Source: Hygrophila difformis (Eukaryota; Streptophyta; Magnoliopsida; Lamiales; Acanthaceae). From it: 64,000 bases of DNA. Shown here piece after piece: positions 10,633 through 21,089 of this stretch. Position numbers and translations under genes: made by a program. Location: the NCBI GenBank assembly GCA_030278955.1, contig JAOANR010000003.1, forward strand, positions 24,443,227 through 24,507,226, written 5' to 3'. How positions within the stretch are numbered: position 1 is the stretch's first letter; each line of letters starts with the position of its first letter. The notes below the pieces were generated by a model. It was not told where the DNA came from, made no database searches, and saw only the letters and a program-made list of their open reading frames with translations.

Positions 10633-12048
10633 CATAAGTGCATCAAAAGTGGCCAATCATATGCTCGGCCAAAAAGTAGCAATAATATCCTAAAGTAAAG
10701 ATAAGAGTTGCCCACCACAAAACCGATGGGCTGACCCAAAAGTGTACTGAAAGTGAAGCAGTGCTAGATACTAAGGGGGAGGCTGCATCCCATCACCCAG
10801 TATGCGACGACGCATGATGGCCCACTGATCACGAGTACACCTGAAAGTGTTCGTCAGACGGATGAAGTGCAGCCGCAGAAGCACGAGCACGAGCGGATAA
10901 CCGAAGCCGACGAGCCCGGACTCCCGAAAACTCAGCCGATAGATCACGCTCATCTGCGGCTAAACGACCATACGTAGTCTCCAACATAGCAGCTCGGGAG
11001 GAAATGTCAGCTAAGGCAGGCTCCAATGTAGCGAGCTCATCCTTGGCCCCCCTGAATGGTGCGCCTCCTCTCCAAAATGATACGCTCTGCCTCCACAATA
11101 TCATGCTCTGCTTGCGTAATAACACTCTCAAGCTGGGATCTGCGACTCTCTCTAACTCCGCGATCAGCAGACAACTGCTCGCGCTGAGGGTGGATGGCCT
11201 CTATCTGAGAATAAACATCATGGTATCGTGCCTCGAGATCATCAAGCAGCGTCAGATCCTGAGCAGAATGGTCCGCAGTGCTACTAAAGGTAGGGTAGGA
11301 AATCGATAAATCAGAGATGAGCTCTGAAAAGTCAAGAAAGCCAGCATCCTCAACGAAGGCGGGACTGCGCTAACATCGTCAAGCAGGCGATCGAGACCAG
11401 AAACCACCTCAGCAGAGAGTAGATCGGTCTAGATGGATAGAAGGCGGTCAAACGCCTCACAAGTCGAAATGATAGCTCCATCAATGGGGGTAGGTGCCTG
11501 GGAGCCTGAAGATAAAGAGGTCGCTGGAACTGAGAGAGGAGCCATGGGTACCTGAGGACAACTTTACATGAGTATATGTCAAGGAAATATTACAGTCACA
11601 AAAGACGAGATGAAGCATACCTGAGGAGGCGGCGCGACCAAATCAGCTGAAGTAGCAGGAACATCAGCCACAGAGTGATCTGCCTGATCCATGGGAATCT
11701 AGATAGGGGAACCCTTAGAGCATATCCTCGAGAAGGAAAAGAGAAAGTGAGAAGGCAACTAAGGAGTACCTGAGAGATCACCGAGGGGACCAGCCTGACT
11801 AGTCGGGGAGGCATGATCTGCAGCATGAGTAGAAAGAGGATGATCTGTATGATCCGCAGGGATCTAGAAGACAGCTATCCTTAGAACATTTTTCTTAAAC
11901 AAAATAGTATAAAAGGGAGAGGGGACATAACCAAGGAGTACCTGAGAGACCAACTCGTGGTCATCTGAGCCAACTGCAAGGGGAATGATCGTCAGTTCGA
12001 GAGGAATGTGGGTCCACCTGAACAATAAAGAAGGACGTTGTTACAATA
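10633..12048. other. Post-integrase tail, first part: purine tract and antisense ORF scraps
   Basis: No long frame continues from pol. AAGGGGGAGG at 10773-10782 looks like a polypurine tract although the 3' LTR is 5.6 kb away. An antisense frame at 10829-11131 encodes an Ala/Arg/Leu-rich, coiled-coil-like stretch (ELATLEPALADISSRAAMLE). Another antisense frame at 11596-11826 is hydrophobic and unconvincing. Since the mobile-domain gene is also antisense, these could be its downstream exons. This is inference. Confidence 0.4.
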
Positions 12049-13158
12049 CTAGAAGTAATACGAATAAAAACCTAAAGTGGCGAAGCATACCTGGGCAGCG
12101 GTAGTAGGCGAGGAATCATCAATGCCGGTCACCATGGCATCAGTCTGATACTTGGGATCGTCACCATGGAGAATTATGTAATCAGCACGAGCTAACAACT
12201 CATCCACAGACGATGAGGGATCATCGGAAGGTATACCAAAAGAGGAAGAATATCGAAGGTCGACGGCCACAAGAACATCAGCAATAGGCTCATCCGCCTG
12301 GTCGTGATCAGCGCCGCCTTCATCACCCACAATCTCCGCATGACCATCATCATCATGGGGATCTACATACTCATCTTCTACATGGTGATCATCATCATCC
12401 TTGGTGCCGGCATCACCCGCAGGATCCTCCTCCTCATTAGAGCGTGACTCCTCATCACCGGAGTTCGCCTCCTCCTCATCAGAGCTGAACTGCTCATCGT
12501 CAACTGGAACATCCTCATCACTTGCTCCATCATCAACTGCAGACAGAGAAACAACATTAAAGGACCGGGGCAGTGTATAAAGTACCATATTCACAGAAGA
12601 GTGATTCGACATACCTCTTCGGCGCTTGCGAGAGGAAGAAGCTGCACCTGACTTAGACTTCATGGTAACACAGCGAGAGGCAGAAGCATTGGACCGCCGC
12701 AAAGAAGCTGAGCCACGCTGCGGGTCTCCGAAACAAGCTGTCGGCTGGTCATATGACGGCAAAATAGAAGTAATATATGGCGTCCACCACGCCATAAAAC
12801 CAGTAGCAAGTGATCCTGTCGGAGTAAAGGGGAGATAGTTGGAAAGCGTCAGGCGAGACGAAAAAGCCACCACAGCCCTAATACCCGCAGCTGTCATCCT
12901 CTCCCTCCTGGTAAAGCGAACCGGCCACTTTACTCTGCGAGGAAGTCCAAGATGGCAGCCGAACTGACGGGCGAGCAAGGGAGGACAATACGGCTCAGCT
13001 ATGAATGGATTGTAAGCATCATTCCTCCGCACCCCGCTCAAAAGCATGTGAGGCTTCATGCTAACGTTCCAAGTAGATTCCCCATGAATGCCGCGTGGCC
13101 GAGCGGGTTGGCACACAAGTGTAGACATCAACCACCCAATGGGGGCATACACATACAA
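12049..13158 (-). CDS. Antisense plant mobile domain (PMD) protein, C-terminal part with acidic tail
   Basis: Opposite in strand to gag-pol. The N-terminal third holds the last part of a plant mobile domain: RPRGIHGESTWNVSMKPHML followed by NPFIAEPYCPPLLARQFGCH, a signature of PMD proteins of the MAIN/MAIL1 family and of Gypsy-borne PMDs. A basic KRRRG segment and a very acidic D/E-rich low-complexity region follow (roughly residues 210-300). The conserved frame extends upstream past the nominal start, and the junction with the PMD core just upstream looks like an intron (GTGAG-type donor at about 13211 on the minus strand). Extra antisense ORFs near the 3' LTR are known in Tat elements; the PMD identity comes from motif recognition. 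Confidence 0.65.
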   Translation of the reverse strand: MYVYAPIGWLMSTLVCQPARPRGIHGESTWNVSMKPHMLLSGVRRNDAYNPFIAEPYCPPLLARQFGCHLGLPRRVKWPVRFTRRERMTAAGIRAVVAFSSRLTLSNYLPFTPTGSLATGFMAWWTPYITSILPSYDQPTACFGDPQRGSASLRRSNASASRCVTMKSKSGAASSSRKRRRGMSNHSSVNMVLYTLPRSFNVVSLSAVDDGASDEDVPVDDEQFSSDEEEANSGDEESRSNEEEDPAGDAGTKDDDDHHVEDEYVDPHDDDGHAEIVGDEGGADHDQADEPIADVLVAVDLRYSSSFGIPSDDPSSSVDELLARADYIILHGDDPKYQTDAMVTGIDDSSPTTAAQVCFATLGFYSYYF

Positions 13159-13212
13159 GTCATGGTAAGACGGCCGATGATGATAGAACTAGTGGAGAAT
13201 CCCTAGACTGTC

Positions 13213-14322
13213 TCACCTCAAAAGGCCATCCCGGCTAATCCTCATGGAATCAGCGGCCAATAACTTGCCTAGCGGGTCACCCTCCGAAACCTCCTTCGGG
13301 CCCGGGCGAGATACACCGGTAAACAAATGAGGAAAATATAGCTGAATCCATAACTGTAGTAACCATAACGGCCCGGAGGCCGTGTTAGTGGGATCCCGCC
13401 CACTAGCCAACATGTCAGAAAGCTTGGCCATACCGCTGAATAGGGTGCCAAGGAAATATGAGCCTATAGCTCGAGACTCTGTACTCATGATACCTAAGAA
13501 GAGGGGTAGGGCAGGCCGTAGAACAGTACGAGCACTGGAGCAAATGATGAATTGGCTGAACCACAATAAAAGAAAAGCCACATGCTCGTCCCGTGTGGAA
13601 GGAGAAGCCCCAGTCGTCTTGTTGTGGTCAATATAGGCCGCGTATTGCTTGGCTAATTTTCCTGGAGGACAAATCGCCGCACCAAGTATAGGATCATCAA
13701 TGCCCGACTGTGTTAGCTCAGATCCAACCATGCGAAGTGCAGTGATCATCACAACGTCAAGGAGGGTAGGGCCAACGAAGCCACAAGAAAGCTAAAAGGC
13801 GTTGACGGTGGAATTCCAGAAACCCATAAGATAGTAGAGCAAGTAGTGATCTAACACCACAGGCTTGGGGGATAGAATGATAGCGCCATCAATCCCCCAC
13901 TCGCACCAATCGGAAGAACGTCCACTCATCTGGTGCACCCATGAAATATACTTGTCTAAAGTGCTCTGATCATCAGTCCCATCAGTCCTGGGAACTTTGG
14001 TCTTTGACTTGGGAGCAGAAGTGCCAGACTGCTGAGACCGAATAGCCTTGGTATGAGACACAAAGGCACTAGTGAAGGCGGCCTCAGTGATCAGGCACCT
14101 ACACGATAAAAACCCTCTCGCCTCATCTGCGTGTGCACTCGTACTATGAAACGGCCGCAGAAAAGGCTCTGACTCCCGATAGTCAAAATCATAAGCCTCA
14201 TCGTCAAAATCGGGAATAAGCGGACGCTGCGCACTCTGCAAAAGCAAGCAGCATGAGATTAAGGGACGCGAACATAGGCCATAAAACAAAAGTAATATGA
14301 GGGCAAGACAAACCTGAATCAT
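13213..14322 (-). pseudogene. Antisense PMD core, interrupted by one TAG
   Basis: Two in-frame pieces (13792-14322 and 13213-13752) form one reading frame broken only by a TAG at 13792-13794. The first piece ends with the PMD pattern WCEWGIDGAIILSPKPVVLD then LLYYLMGFWNSTVNAF. The second has HVAFLLLWFSQFIICSSART, an LGTLFSGMAKL segment, and SGPLWLLQLWIQLYFP, strongly resembling the plant mobile domain (aminotransferase-like, PF10536). PMD proteins act in plant gene silencing and development and recur in Tat and MuDR-type elements. The hydrophobic start of the upper piece is probably not coding and may be intron. Confidence 0.72.
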
Positions 14323-14335
14323 GGGAGAAGACCAA

Positions 14336-16170
14336 GATGGCGGCTGGGATATGGCGGCCTGAGTGGTGGTCTGAGCACTAGGAGTGGCGGCTTGAGGCTG
14401 AACGGATCTGGCAACATCCTATACCACACAGTTATTCGGATAAGCCAACAAGCAAATAAGTTAGCACGTTAACATGCAAGTAAAGCCAAGGAAACGTTCA
14501 AACCTGAAAAGCCATGCTGCGAGATGACGAGGCAGCAAACCATGTCAAGGGTGTGGCGACTCGGGCTGAGTGAATGGTGGCCTGCCCCGAAGAGGCTGGC
14601 GGCTGGCTCTGGGTGGCGGCCTGAGCTGATGGGGTGGCGGCTTGAGCAGAGGCGGCTGGTGACCCCTGCATGGCGGCTGGCGACGTCTCGGGGAGACTAT
14701 CAGTGGCGGCCCGAGGCGAGTGAATGGCGGCCGGTGGGGATGATTCCACTAAGTCCTATATCATAAATAAATAGTTGTGGGTACTATCAAAGAAACAGTT
14801 ATTGATCATCCTAACAGCTAAGTTCTCTGAGCCCTATGTCATAAACAGATGATTTGATAGGTATGCTCATCAAGAAGACCGGTGAAATGAAGGATAATTT
14901 TGCTAGGTTTGCTAGGTCATATGTCATTAAGCAGACATGTAATGCGTATTGGAAAGACGAGATCACTATGCAAGCATGGAGTCAGAGAAATCAACGAGGA
15001 GAAAACAAGTCCAATACAAGATTTAGTCCAACATCTACAGTTCACAAATGCCAAAATTACAAAGTCCTAATCTCAAGTCACCAATCCATGATCCATCTCC
15101 CAGCACAGGTTACAAGTCTCCACCAACAAAATATGCATAACAAAGATGGAGGGTAGGCCTACTAACCTGATCCATGAGTCAGACAAGCAAATGGCTCCCC
15201 GGCTATGGATGGCGGCACAGGAGAGATCCGGAGGGCGGCGATGGCGGCGCCCCAACTCGGAGATGGTGGCTGGCGGCGCTAACCAACTCCCGGAAGGATC
15301 TTGATGGCGGCCTCGTATGGGGTGGCGGCCCAAGCCCTCCTCGGTAGTGGCGGCTCGGAGACAGAGAGGAGATGGCGGCGGCCTCCGGAGGGAAGATGGC
15401 GGCCGAGGAAGTTGGTTGGCGCCGAGCGAGGAGACGGCGGCTCTGGCGATCCCTGATGGCGGCGGTCCTCGGGTGGTGGCCCTCGCGGCTTGGAGGGACC
15501 TGGATGCCGGCGCCTCGCAAGGTGGAGATGGCGGCCCGGAAGAAGTCGAGGGGTGGCGGCCCTCGGGCAGATGCTGGCGGCGTCCTCGAGTGAGGATGGC
15601 GGCTCTCGGGCGAGGGGTGGCGGCCGGCTTGATGGAGATGGCGGCGATCAATGGGGTGGCGGCGCCTCGTGTCTCCAGAACAATGAGGATGGCGGCCTGC
15701 TAGGAGGATGGCGACGCAAGTCCATGGCGGACGGGAGATGATGGCAGCGCTCGGGAGCAATATGGATGGCGGCCCCTTGAAGCAACAGGGGTGGCGGCGC
15801 TCAAGGTCTCCAAATTGAAGATGGATGGCGGCCCTGTCACTGGAAGATGGCGGCACTCTCGAGTGGAGATGGCGGCGTCCGGAGACAGAGAGACAGATGG
15901 CGACGCTCATAGGGACGATGGCGGCGGCGGCCTCCGAGAGGATAGAAGACTGGCGGCCTGGCGAGAGGGCTGGCGGCCGAGCAAGAGGGCTGACGGCCTG
16001 GCACTCCGAGTGGTGGCGGATCGCAATGGCAGAAGACCGCGGGATGATCAACGATACAAAAAAACCTGGCACCCCGATGCGACGATGGCGGCTCCGGTGA
16101 CGAGGGATGGCGGCGGAGCAGTGGTGTCCGGCGATCTCGACGGTGGCCGGCGGACGAGCAAGAAGAGAAG
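14336..16170. repeat. GATGGCGGC/GTGGCGGC-rich dispersed short-repeat array
   Basis: Two blocks (about 14336-14740 and 15195-16165) are dense in the 8-9-mer (G)ATGGCGGC and variants GTGGCGGC and CTGGCGGC. GATGGCGGC occurs at least fifteen times between 15200 and 16130, at irregular spacing of roughly 20-90 bp. The block at 14770-15150 lacks the motif. Several long open frames on both strands here, rich in Arg/Pro/Ala/Gly, follow from the GC-rich composition and are not supported as genes. The array lies upstream of the antisense PMD gene and inside the Tat element. Confidence 0.75.
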
Positions 16171-16354
16171 AGGAAGAGAGATTTTGGAAAGTGAGGTTTT
16201 TGGAAACTTGCCAAAATTTGAAGAGAATGGGCTTTTATAGTGCTATGATTTTTGAACACCCCTAATGGGTCTTAATGGGCTTCCAAACCCTAAATTAAAC
16301 GTGCAAATCTGTCTTGGAAAATTTTAATCAGACAAATTGCGCGAGAGTGACATC

Positions 16355-16879
16355 TGTTAACCCAATAAAAAATATTAAGGCCCATCCGTTTTATGATCCA
16401 ATTGCTAAATTGCTCGGCCCATTCGTAAGGATATATCCGGTAGAAGGACTGAAAAAGAGGATGCGATTCACTTCACTCCGAAGGGTGAGGCATCATACAA
16501 GGAAAGAGGATCATAATGAGGCACCATACATGGAAAGTATCACCATGTGGTGTTATCTAAGGAAACAAATCAGAACGAGGCACCACCAAAGGAAGAAAAT
16601 CAGTGTGAACCGCTCATGGGCCTGAGGGAACCCTGGTTCCCTAACCCTATATAAGTTTAATGTGGCACCAGAGGCAGACATCTCCAACACTCTTCAAAAG
16701 AGCCGCATTTACTTATTTTACTTTCTTTACAACTTTATGCAATTTTACTGTTTTCTGTTTTCAATTCCCTTACTGCTTTCTTTCAATTCCTGTAATTTGC
16801 TTTGCTATATTCCTTATAATCTTTTCCAAGTTTATCAATAAAAGAGAGATTCTGTTCCTTCAAAATTTTACCGTTAACA
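16355..16879 (+). repeat. 3' LTR of the Tat element
   Basis: It starts TGTTAACCC and ends GTTAACA, followed by the TSD ACTAC at 16880-16884. It is 525 bp against 547 bp for the 5' copy. The 25 bases just before it are not purine-rich, so the usual adjacent polypurine tract is missing or changed. Confidence 0.9.
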
Positions 16880-16884
16880 ACTAC

Positions 16885-17284
16885 TACTAAATAGATATAG
16901 TTATACTCCTATTTTAAAGGGCCCCTCACGACATGCAGATATAAATTTGATTTGTGAGATGTCCCTACTATATCAATGCAGAATATGATGCCTGAGATGA
17001 TCTGCAATGGGTTCGGCAATATCATCTTAAACTTTATCCAAATAAGAATGTTCTTTACACTTGCGTGTATTGCTAGGTTTATTTCATTTTTTTAAAAAAT
17101 TTTTGTCCTTGACTACACTTACTAGTCACCACACGGCATGTGATGCGTGAGATGATGTGCAATGGGTTCGGCATTTTTTTTTTATATATTTCACCTTGGC
17201 CAAGTTCTTTCCTCCAAGAAAGAATATTTTTGAATTTGGAGGGGTAGGAACGCTTGGTGCAAGAGCTCTGTCCGTAATGCTTCT
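16885..17284. other. Host flank without a gene; short direct duplication
   Basis: This continues the site interrupted by the Tat element. A 25-nt sequence ending TGCAATGGGTTCGGCA occurs at 16994-17018 and, with one mismatch, at 17149-17173. TCACCTTGGCCAAGTT is present near 17190 and again near 17283. No coding signal. Confidence 0.5.
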
Positions 17285-17978
17285 CACCTTGGCCAAGTTT
17301 TTGATAGAGTGTTTTCAGCTAATGCTCATGTTGGGGATGATCGGTTGGTCCATTGGAATCCGGATGCTCTTAGTGGTGTATTATTGCATGTGGATGGGAG
17401 CTCTCTTAGAAATCCGGGGTTGGCCGGGTTTGGTTGTGTTATTCGGACTGGCGATGGTCATTGGGTAGAGGGTTGTTCGGGGTTTGTTGGATTTGCATCC
17501 AATATTGTGGCTGAACTGCATGGGATTTGGGATGGCATGAAACGCCTTCACTCTCTTCGGGTTGAGCGTGTTCATTGCTTTTCAGATTCTATGGAAAGTG
17601 TTCGGTTAATGAGACAAGGTGTGGCGAAGGATCATTTCCTTTTCCCATTACTTCAACACATTGCGGACTTGCAAGTTGAGCATCCCGAGTGTGTTTGGCA
17701 TCATATGCTTCGAGAAGGTAATTCTGTTGCAGATTCTCTGGCTAAACGAGGAGCGCGATCGGAGGAATTTTTCACTTCGTAAGCTTTTCCTTCGTGAGTT
17801 TTTTCTCTGGATGACACTAAGGCTTTTCTGGCAGCGGCTTATGAGGGAGTTTGGTTCCCGTGTCTTTAATTGATTGTTTTTGCTTTTGTTTTTCTCTCTC
17901 CCCTCATTTCTGTAGCTTTTCTTAGTTTTCTTCTTTGCCGACGATTGTGTGTCTCTGTTACCAAAAAAAAAAAAAAAA
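17285..17978 (+). pseudogene. 5'-truncated LINE fragment: RNase H domain and poly(A)
   Basis: The frame at 17309-17782 encodes the RNase H tail of a plant L1-type LINE ORF2. It has HVDGSSLRNPGLAGFG (first Asp), SNIVAELHGIWDGM (Glu), CFSDSMESVRL (Asp) and LREGNSVADSLAKRGA (last Asp), so all four catalytic acids are visible. A 3' UTR and a 16-nt A run at 17963-17978 follow. Upstream RT and endonuclease are missing, as expected for a 5'-truncated insertion. Where the LINE begins is unclear, and no TSD was found. Confidence 0.8.
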
Positions 17979-18000
17979 CGAGAGCCATGAGAGAGAAAAA

Positions 18001-18194
18001 TACTCCCTCCGTCCCATTCCAAATGTCCTACTTACTATTTTTGGATGTCCCATTACAAATGTCTTCTTTCTATAAATAAAAATAATTTTCCCCTCCAACA
18101 ACTATGTGGACCCCACCATATACTCACAAACCAACTCTACCTTAATTCCCGTGCCCAACAGTAACAAGACACTTGGAGTGAGACGGAGGGAGTA
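18001..18194. mobile_element. Stowaway MITE (Tc1/mariner type)
   Basis: The left end is TA + CTCCCTCCGTCCCATTCC and the right end GAGACGGAGGGAG + TA. CTCCCTCCGTCC terminal inverted repeats and TA target duplication define Stowaway elements. It is 194 bp including the TAs and AT-rich inside. Confidence 0.85.
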
Positions 18195-18891
18195 GAAAGT
18201 AATACCATAATATTTAAATAAAAATATACCAAAAGGACCTAAATTTTGATTAAAAATGAAAATGTTAAAATACTCTACATCAGGAAAACAATGATTCCGA
18301 AATTTCACACCAAAAACCGATGAATATTGTGGCAGGCAGGTGAAAATGTGAAATACAGTAGTCCTACTGGTGGTGGAATTATCATGGATATTCATCAATG
18401 AACAATTTTCTTTAATGTCTAAATGCTAACTAGTTTGCCATGTGACAAGCACTTACAGAGCTACTCGTTAACCCAAATTTCATTTCATTAAATAAAAAGT
18501 CGACTCGATTGTATTGAGCCAGACAAAATACTATTATGGGGTGCAAAAAATTGATGATTCTATCGATTAGTACAATATGCAGGTAACACTAACAAAAGTC
18601 CCCGATTTGTACTACTGGACCTTCAATTTTCAATCTGATGGTGTTCATGCAAGAAAGAAATTTATGAACGGCATGGCAGGACCTCATGCTTACAACAAGC
18701 TCATCAAGACGCATTTACCATGGTTCCTGTATAGTCAAAAAAAATAAAATAAAAAAAAAAAATTACATAAACGACTCAGTTCCCCTTTCTGTGTGGGGAG
18801 AAATGGATTATAAAACATGGAAATTTCTTCTGGCTACTTCTGTGTTCGGGAAGCCATAGGTCTCACTCGGTTGGCAGGGATGCACTGCCAG
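18195..18891. other. AT-rich intergenic stretch downstream of COA5
   Basis: It probably includes the 3' UTR of the minus-strand COA5 gene. No other coding or repeat signal was recognised; there is an A-rich run at about 18738-18762. Confidence 0.4.
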
Positions 18892-20485
18892 TTAGTAACC
18901 CTTGTTTCCACGAATTCGAGCTCTCATGTCAACCTGGGGGAAAATGCAATAATTGAGACATTAATTTAACTCTTTAGAGAACATGCAAGAATCAGGTCTG
19001 GCTGATACAAGTCAAATGGAAAAACACGAGAGCAACTCCACAACCAACAACAACCAAATCATTTTGAAACGAACAGTTAGCTCAGTAATTTTGTTTGATG
19101 CGTGCTTATCATTGTGTAGAATGATTTCCACTGCATTTCATGCCAATGGCTGTCTTAAACTTGAGAAATGCAAACAAGAAGCTAAAAGCCTAAAACAATG
19201 ATCCAAGCATTCTTTCTGGTGAAATGCCGAACACAATCAAATTCCCATCTAGTAGCTTCAGAAAAAAAATGCAAAATCTTCATTAACAAACTCCATATTT
19301 AAAAATATTGTTAATTTTGTCTCATGATCTCATCTTGGCAAACCAGAACAACATAAACCAAATACACCATTCCTGCTGTAAGTTGGAGATAGTTAACAAA
19401 AAGTTGCAAGGGTTGCACTTGTAGTCTGCATATGTCTTGTACTATAAAAATTATTGGTCAAAAGGCTTTATCTAGTGCTAATTCTTTGACATAGAAATTC
19501 AACATTGTATATCCATATAGCATTTGTGAAGCTCGAGTGAAAGCATTCAGCTATTGGGAACATCATCTTGTAAACATATACCATCAACATTCCAACAGCG
19601 TGCTGCATGCATATTGATAGAAGTTAAGAAAGCTAAAACAAAATGATAGGATGCAATAGGATCACATGTTATTGCATAAGCACAAACTCGTGTGGACTCT
19701 GAGAATCCAAATATTCAATCACTTCAAAATCAACAATTATTGAGCTTCGTTTGGTTAAGAATAAACCCCAAACTGCCAATAAAAACAGGAAATGTAGTAC
19801 AAAAGCAAAAGTTGTCTAATTCCTCCAACAAAACCCTACAACTTTTGTCATGCCTTTTTAGTATCAATTAACACAAAAATTATGACATACAAGGAAAAAC
19901 AACTTAGGGCACATATCGAATTGACAAACTGTAAGACAAACCCGACAATAACATTAAATATAGAATACATCACAATTCACAGATACAACTCTATAGATAA
20001 GCAGAGCAATACAGATTCACCAAGGCTCATAATTCTTAAACAAAGTATGAAACATTCATTTTTCCCATTCTAGAACTAATTACGGCTCAAAGAAACCTAA
20101 AGAACAAGGAAAAAACAATACATGCCTGCCCTCTCTTGCAGTTGAAATATGTTTCTCTAAGCCCCACACACTCGCTGGAAATTTTAGGGCTCTTCTCCTT
20201 GGCACATTCTCTGTAGGGCCGATTCTCCACCTACACCGGCACATCATCAAAAAATTAAAAACTCATACAATACACCACACGCCGTTACACCACTATTACA
20301 TAATCAAATCTCAGAATTGAAGTTCCCACTGATCAATATCATTTGAAGGTCTTTCACAGCAAAATAATAATCATCAAAATATTACCAAATAAATATTAGT
20401 TGGAGAGCAATTATACCTTAACACAATCAGATTCGCTGAGGCATTTGACGAGTTCCATCGCCAGACCCTTGCAAGATTTGGCCAT
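18892..20485 (-). CDS. COA5: COA5/PET191-like cytochrome c oxidase assembly protein, 3 exons
   Basis: Spliced from exon 1 (20417-20485, 23 codons, ATG at 20483-20485), exon 2 (20126-20230, 35 codons) and exon 3 (18892-18933, 13 codons and TAA). The 71-residue product starts MAKSCKGLAMELVKCLSESD and ends RARIRGNKGY, matching plant COA5/PET191 in length and sequence. It has the twin CX9C motif (Cys5/Cys15 and Cys44/Cys54) of small intermembrane-space proteins; the family is needed for complex IV assembly in mitochondria. Introns are 186 bp (GT-AG) and 1192 bp (GC-AG). The non-canonical donor is CAG|GCATGT and the acceptor TTTTCCCCCAG, and the family-conserved CKRGQVDMR is kept only if that GC donor is used. 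All exons are intact. It is the only convincing functional host gene here. Confidence 0.93.
18934..20125 (-). other. COA5 intron 2 (GC-AG)
   Basis: An AT-rich 1192-bp intron whose donor is GC, not GT, and whose acceptor is a normal pyrimidine-rich AG. No nested element, RNA gene or ORF of substance was recognised inside. Confidence 0.8.
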
Positions 20486-20554
20486 TTTTTTTTGGAGAAG
20501 AATGCTATCTTGCTCTGGCCTTTTCTAGTTTATTGGAATTTGGAAATCGTATAA

Positions 20555-20560
20555 TGGGCC
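20555..20560. promoter_or_regulatory. Site II-type element (TGGGCC) upstream of COA5
   Basis: TGGGCC lies about 70 bp upstream of the COA5 ATG. Site II elements (TGGGCC/T), bound by TCP factors, are typical of plant promoters for mitochondrial respiratory genes. The motif is short and could occur by chance; its position and the gene's role make it plausible. Confidence 0.45.
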
Positions 20561-20774
20561 TTTTTGAGTATTTCAATTTATATATGGGTAAAATTTAATT
20601 AGAAATAAACAACTATAATTAATAAATACAAACTCATTGCCACATCAATAATAAAAAATTAACAAAAAAAAACACGAGTAAAATTCTACACACCATTATC
20701 ACATCGCATCACATATATCCCTATAAGTGAGTCCATATTTCTTTGTGTAAAAAAAATACCTTGAGATTTCCAAT
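20561..20774. other. AT-rich stretch upstream of COA5
   Basis: AT-rich sequence that may include the rest of the COA5 promoter. No gene or repeat was recognised. Confidence 0.35.
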
Positions 20775-20931
20775 ATTTCATCTTACTTTTGTTTTGTTTT
20801 GTTTTTTTTTTTTTTTAGCATCACAGCCAATGAAGGCTAGAAGAAGGGAAATAAAAAAAAATAAATAAATAAAATAAAAGGAAGATCAACAAGGTCGTGG
20901 AAATAAAAAAAAAAAAAATTTCATCTTAGTT
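20775..20931 (-). mobile_element. Severely truncated LINE tail with its target duplications
   Basis: The element (20786-20917, minus strand) consists of a T-rich run (the poly(A) tail seen from the plus strand), then ACAGCCAATGAAGGCTAGAA and A-rich sequence. The same ACAGCCAATGAAGGCTAGAA begins the 3' UTR of the neighbouring full-length LINE at about 20943. The target ATTTCATCTTA is at 20775-20785 and again at 20918-20928, giving an 11-bp TSD. Confidence 0.7.
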
Positions 20932-21089
20932 TTTTTTTGCGATACAGCCAATGAAGGCTAGAAAGGAAGAAAAAGAAAATAAAGGAAAACCAAAATAAAA
21001 AGCTAAGACTAGTGACGAGGGAAACTCGCCCCTGTTGCATCCGCTGTAAGCATCGGCTTTACCACATCGGGTGGGTAGCCCATGTCGTG

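Larger units (their letters stand above)
2455..16884 (+). mobile_element. Complete Tat-lineage Ty3/Gypsy element with TSD ACTAC
   Basis: Two LTRs (2460-3006 and 16355-16879), both TGTTAAC...GTTAACA, enclose gag, protease, RT, two RNase H domains, integrase, and a long tail with antisense genes. The 5-bp TSD ACTAC is exact at 2455-2459 and 16880-16884. An archaeal-type second RNase H after the normal one is the hallmark of the plant Tat/Ogre lineage. The LTRs differ by substitutions and a roughly 22-bp block near 2813-2834 present only in the 5' copy, so the insertion is not recent. Gag is broken in several places and pol has one stop and one frameshift, so the copy is not autonomous. Confidence 0.9.

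Noticed and set aside
15203..16072. Long antisense frame (289 codons) and several plus-strand frames in the GGCGGC-rich region
   Set aside because: Both strands are open because of GC-rich repeat composition. The products are low-complexity Arg/Pro/Ser/Ala strings with no domain, so I treat them as a by-product of the array.
19882..20073. Plus-strand frame of 63 codons inside the COA5 intron
   Set aside because: AT-rich, no motif, antisense to a real gene; expected by chance.
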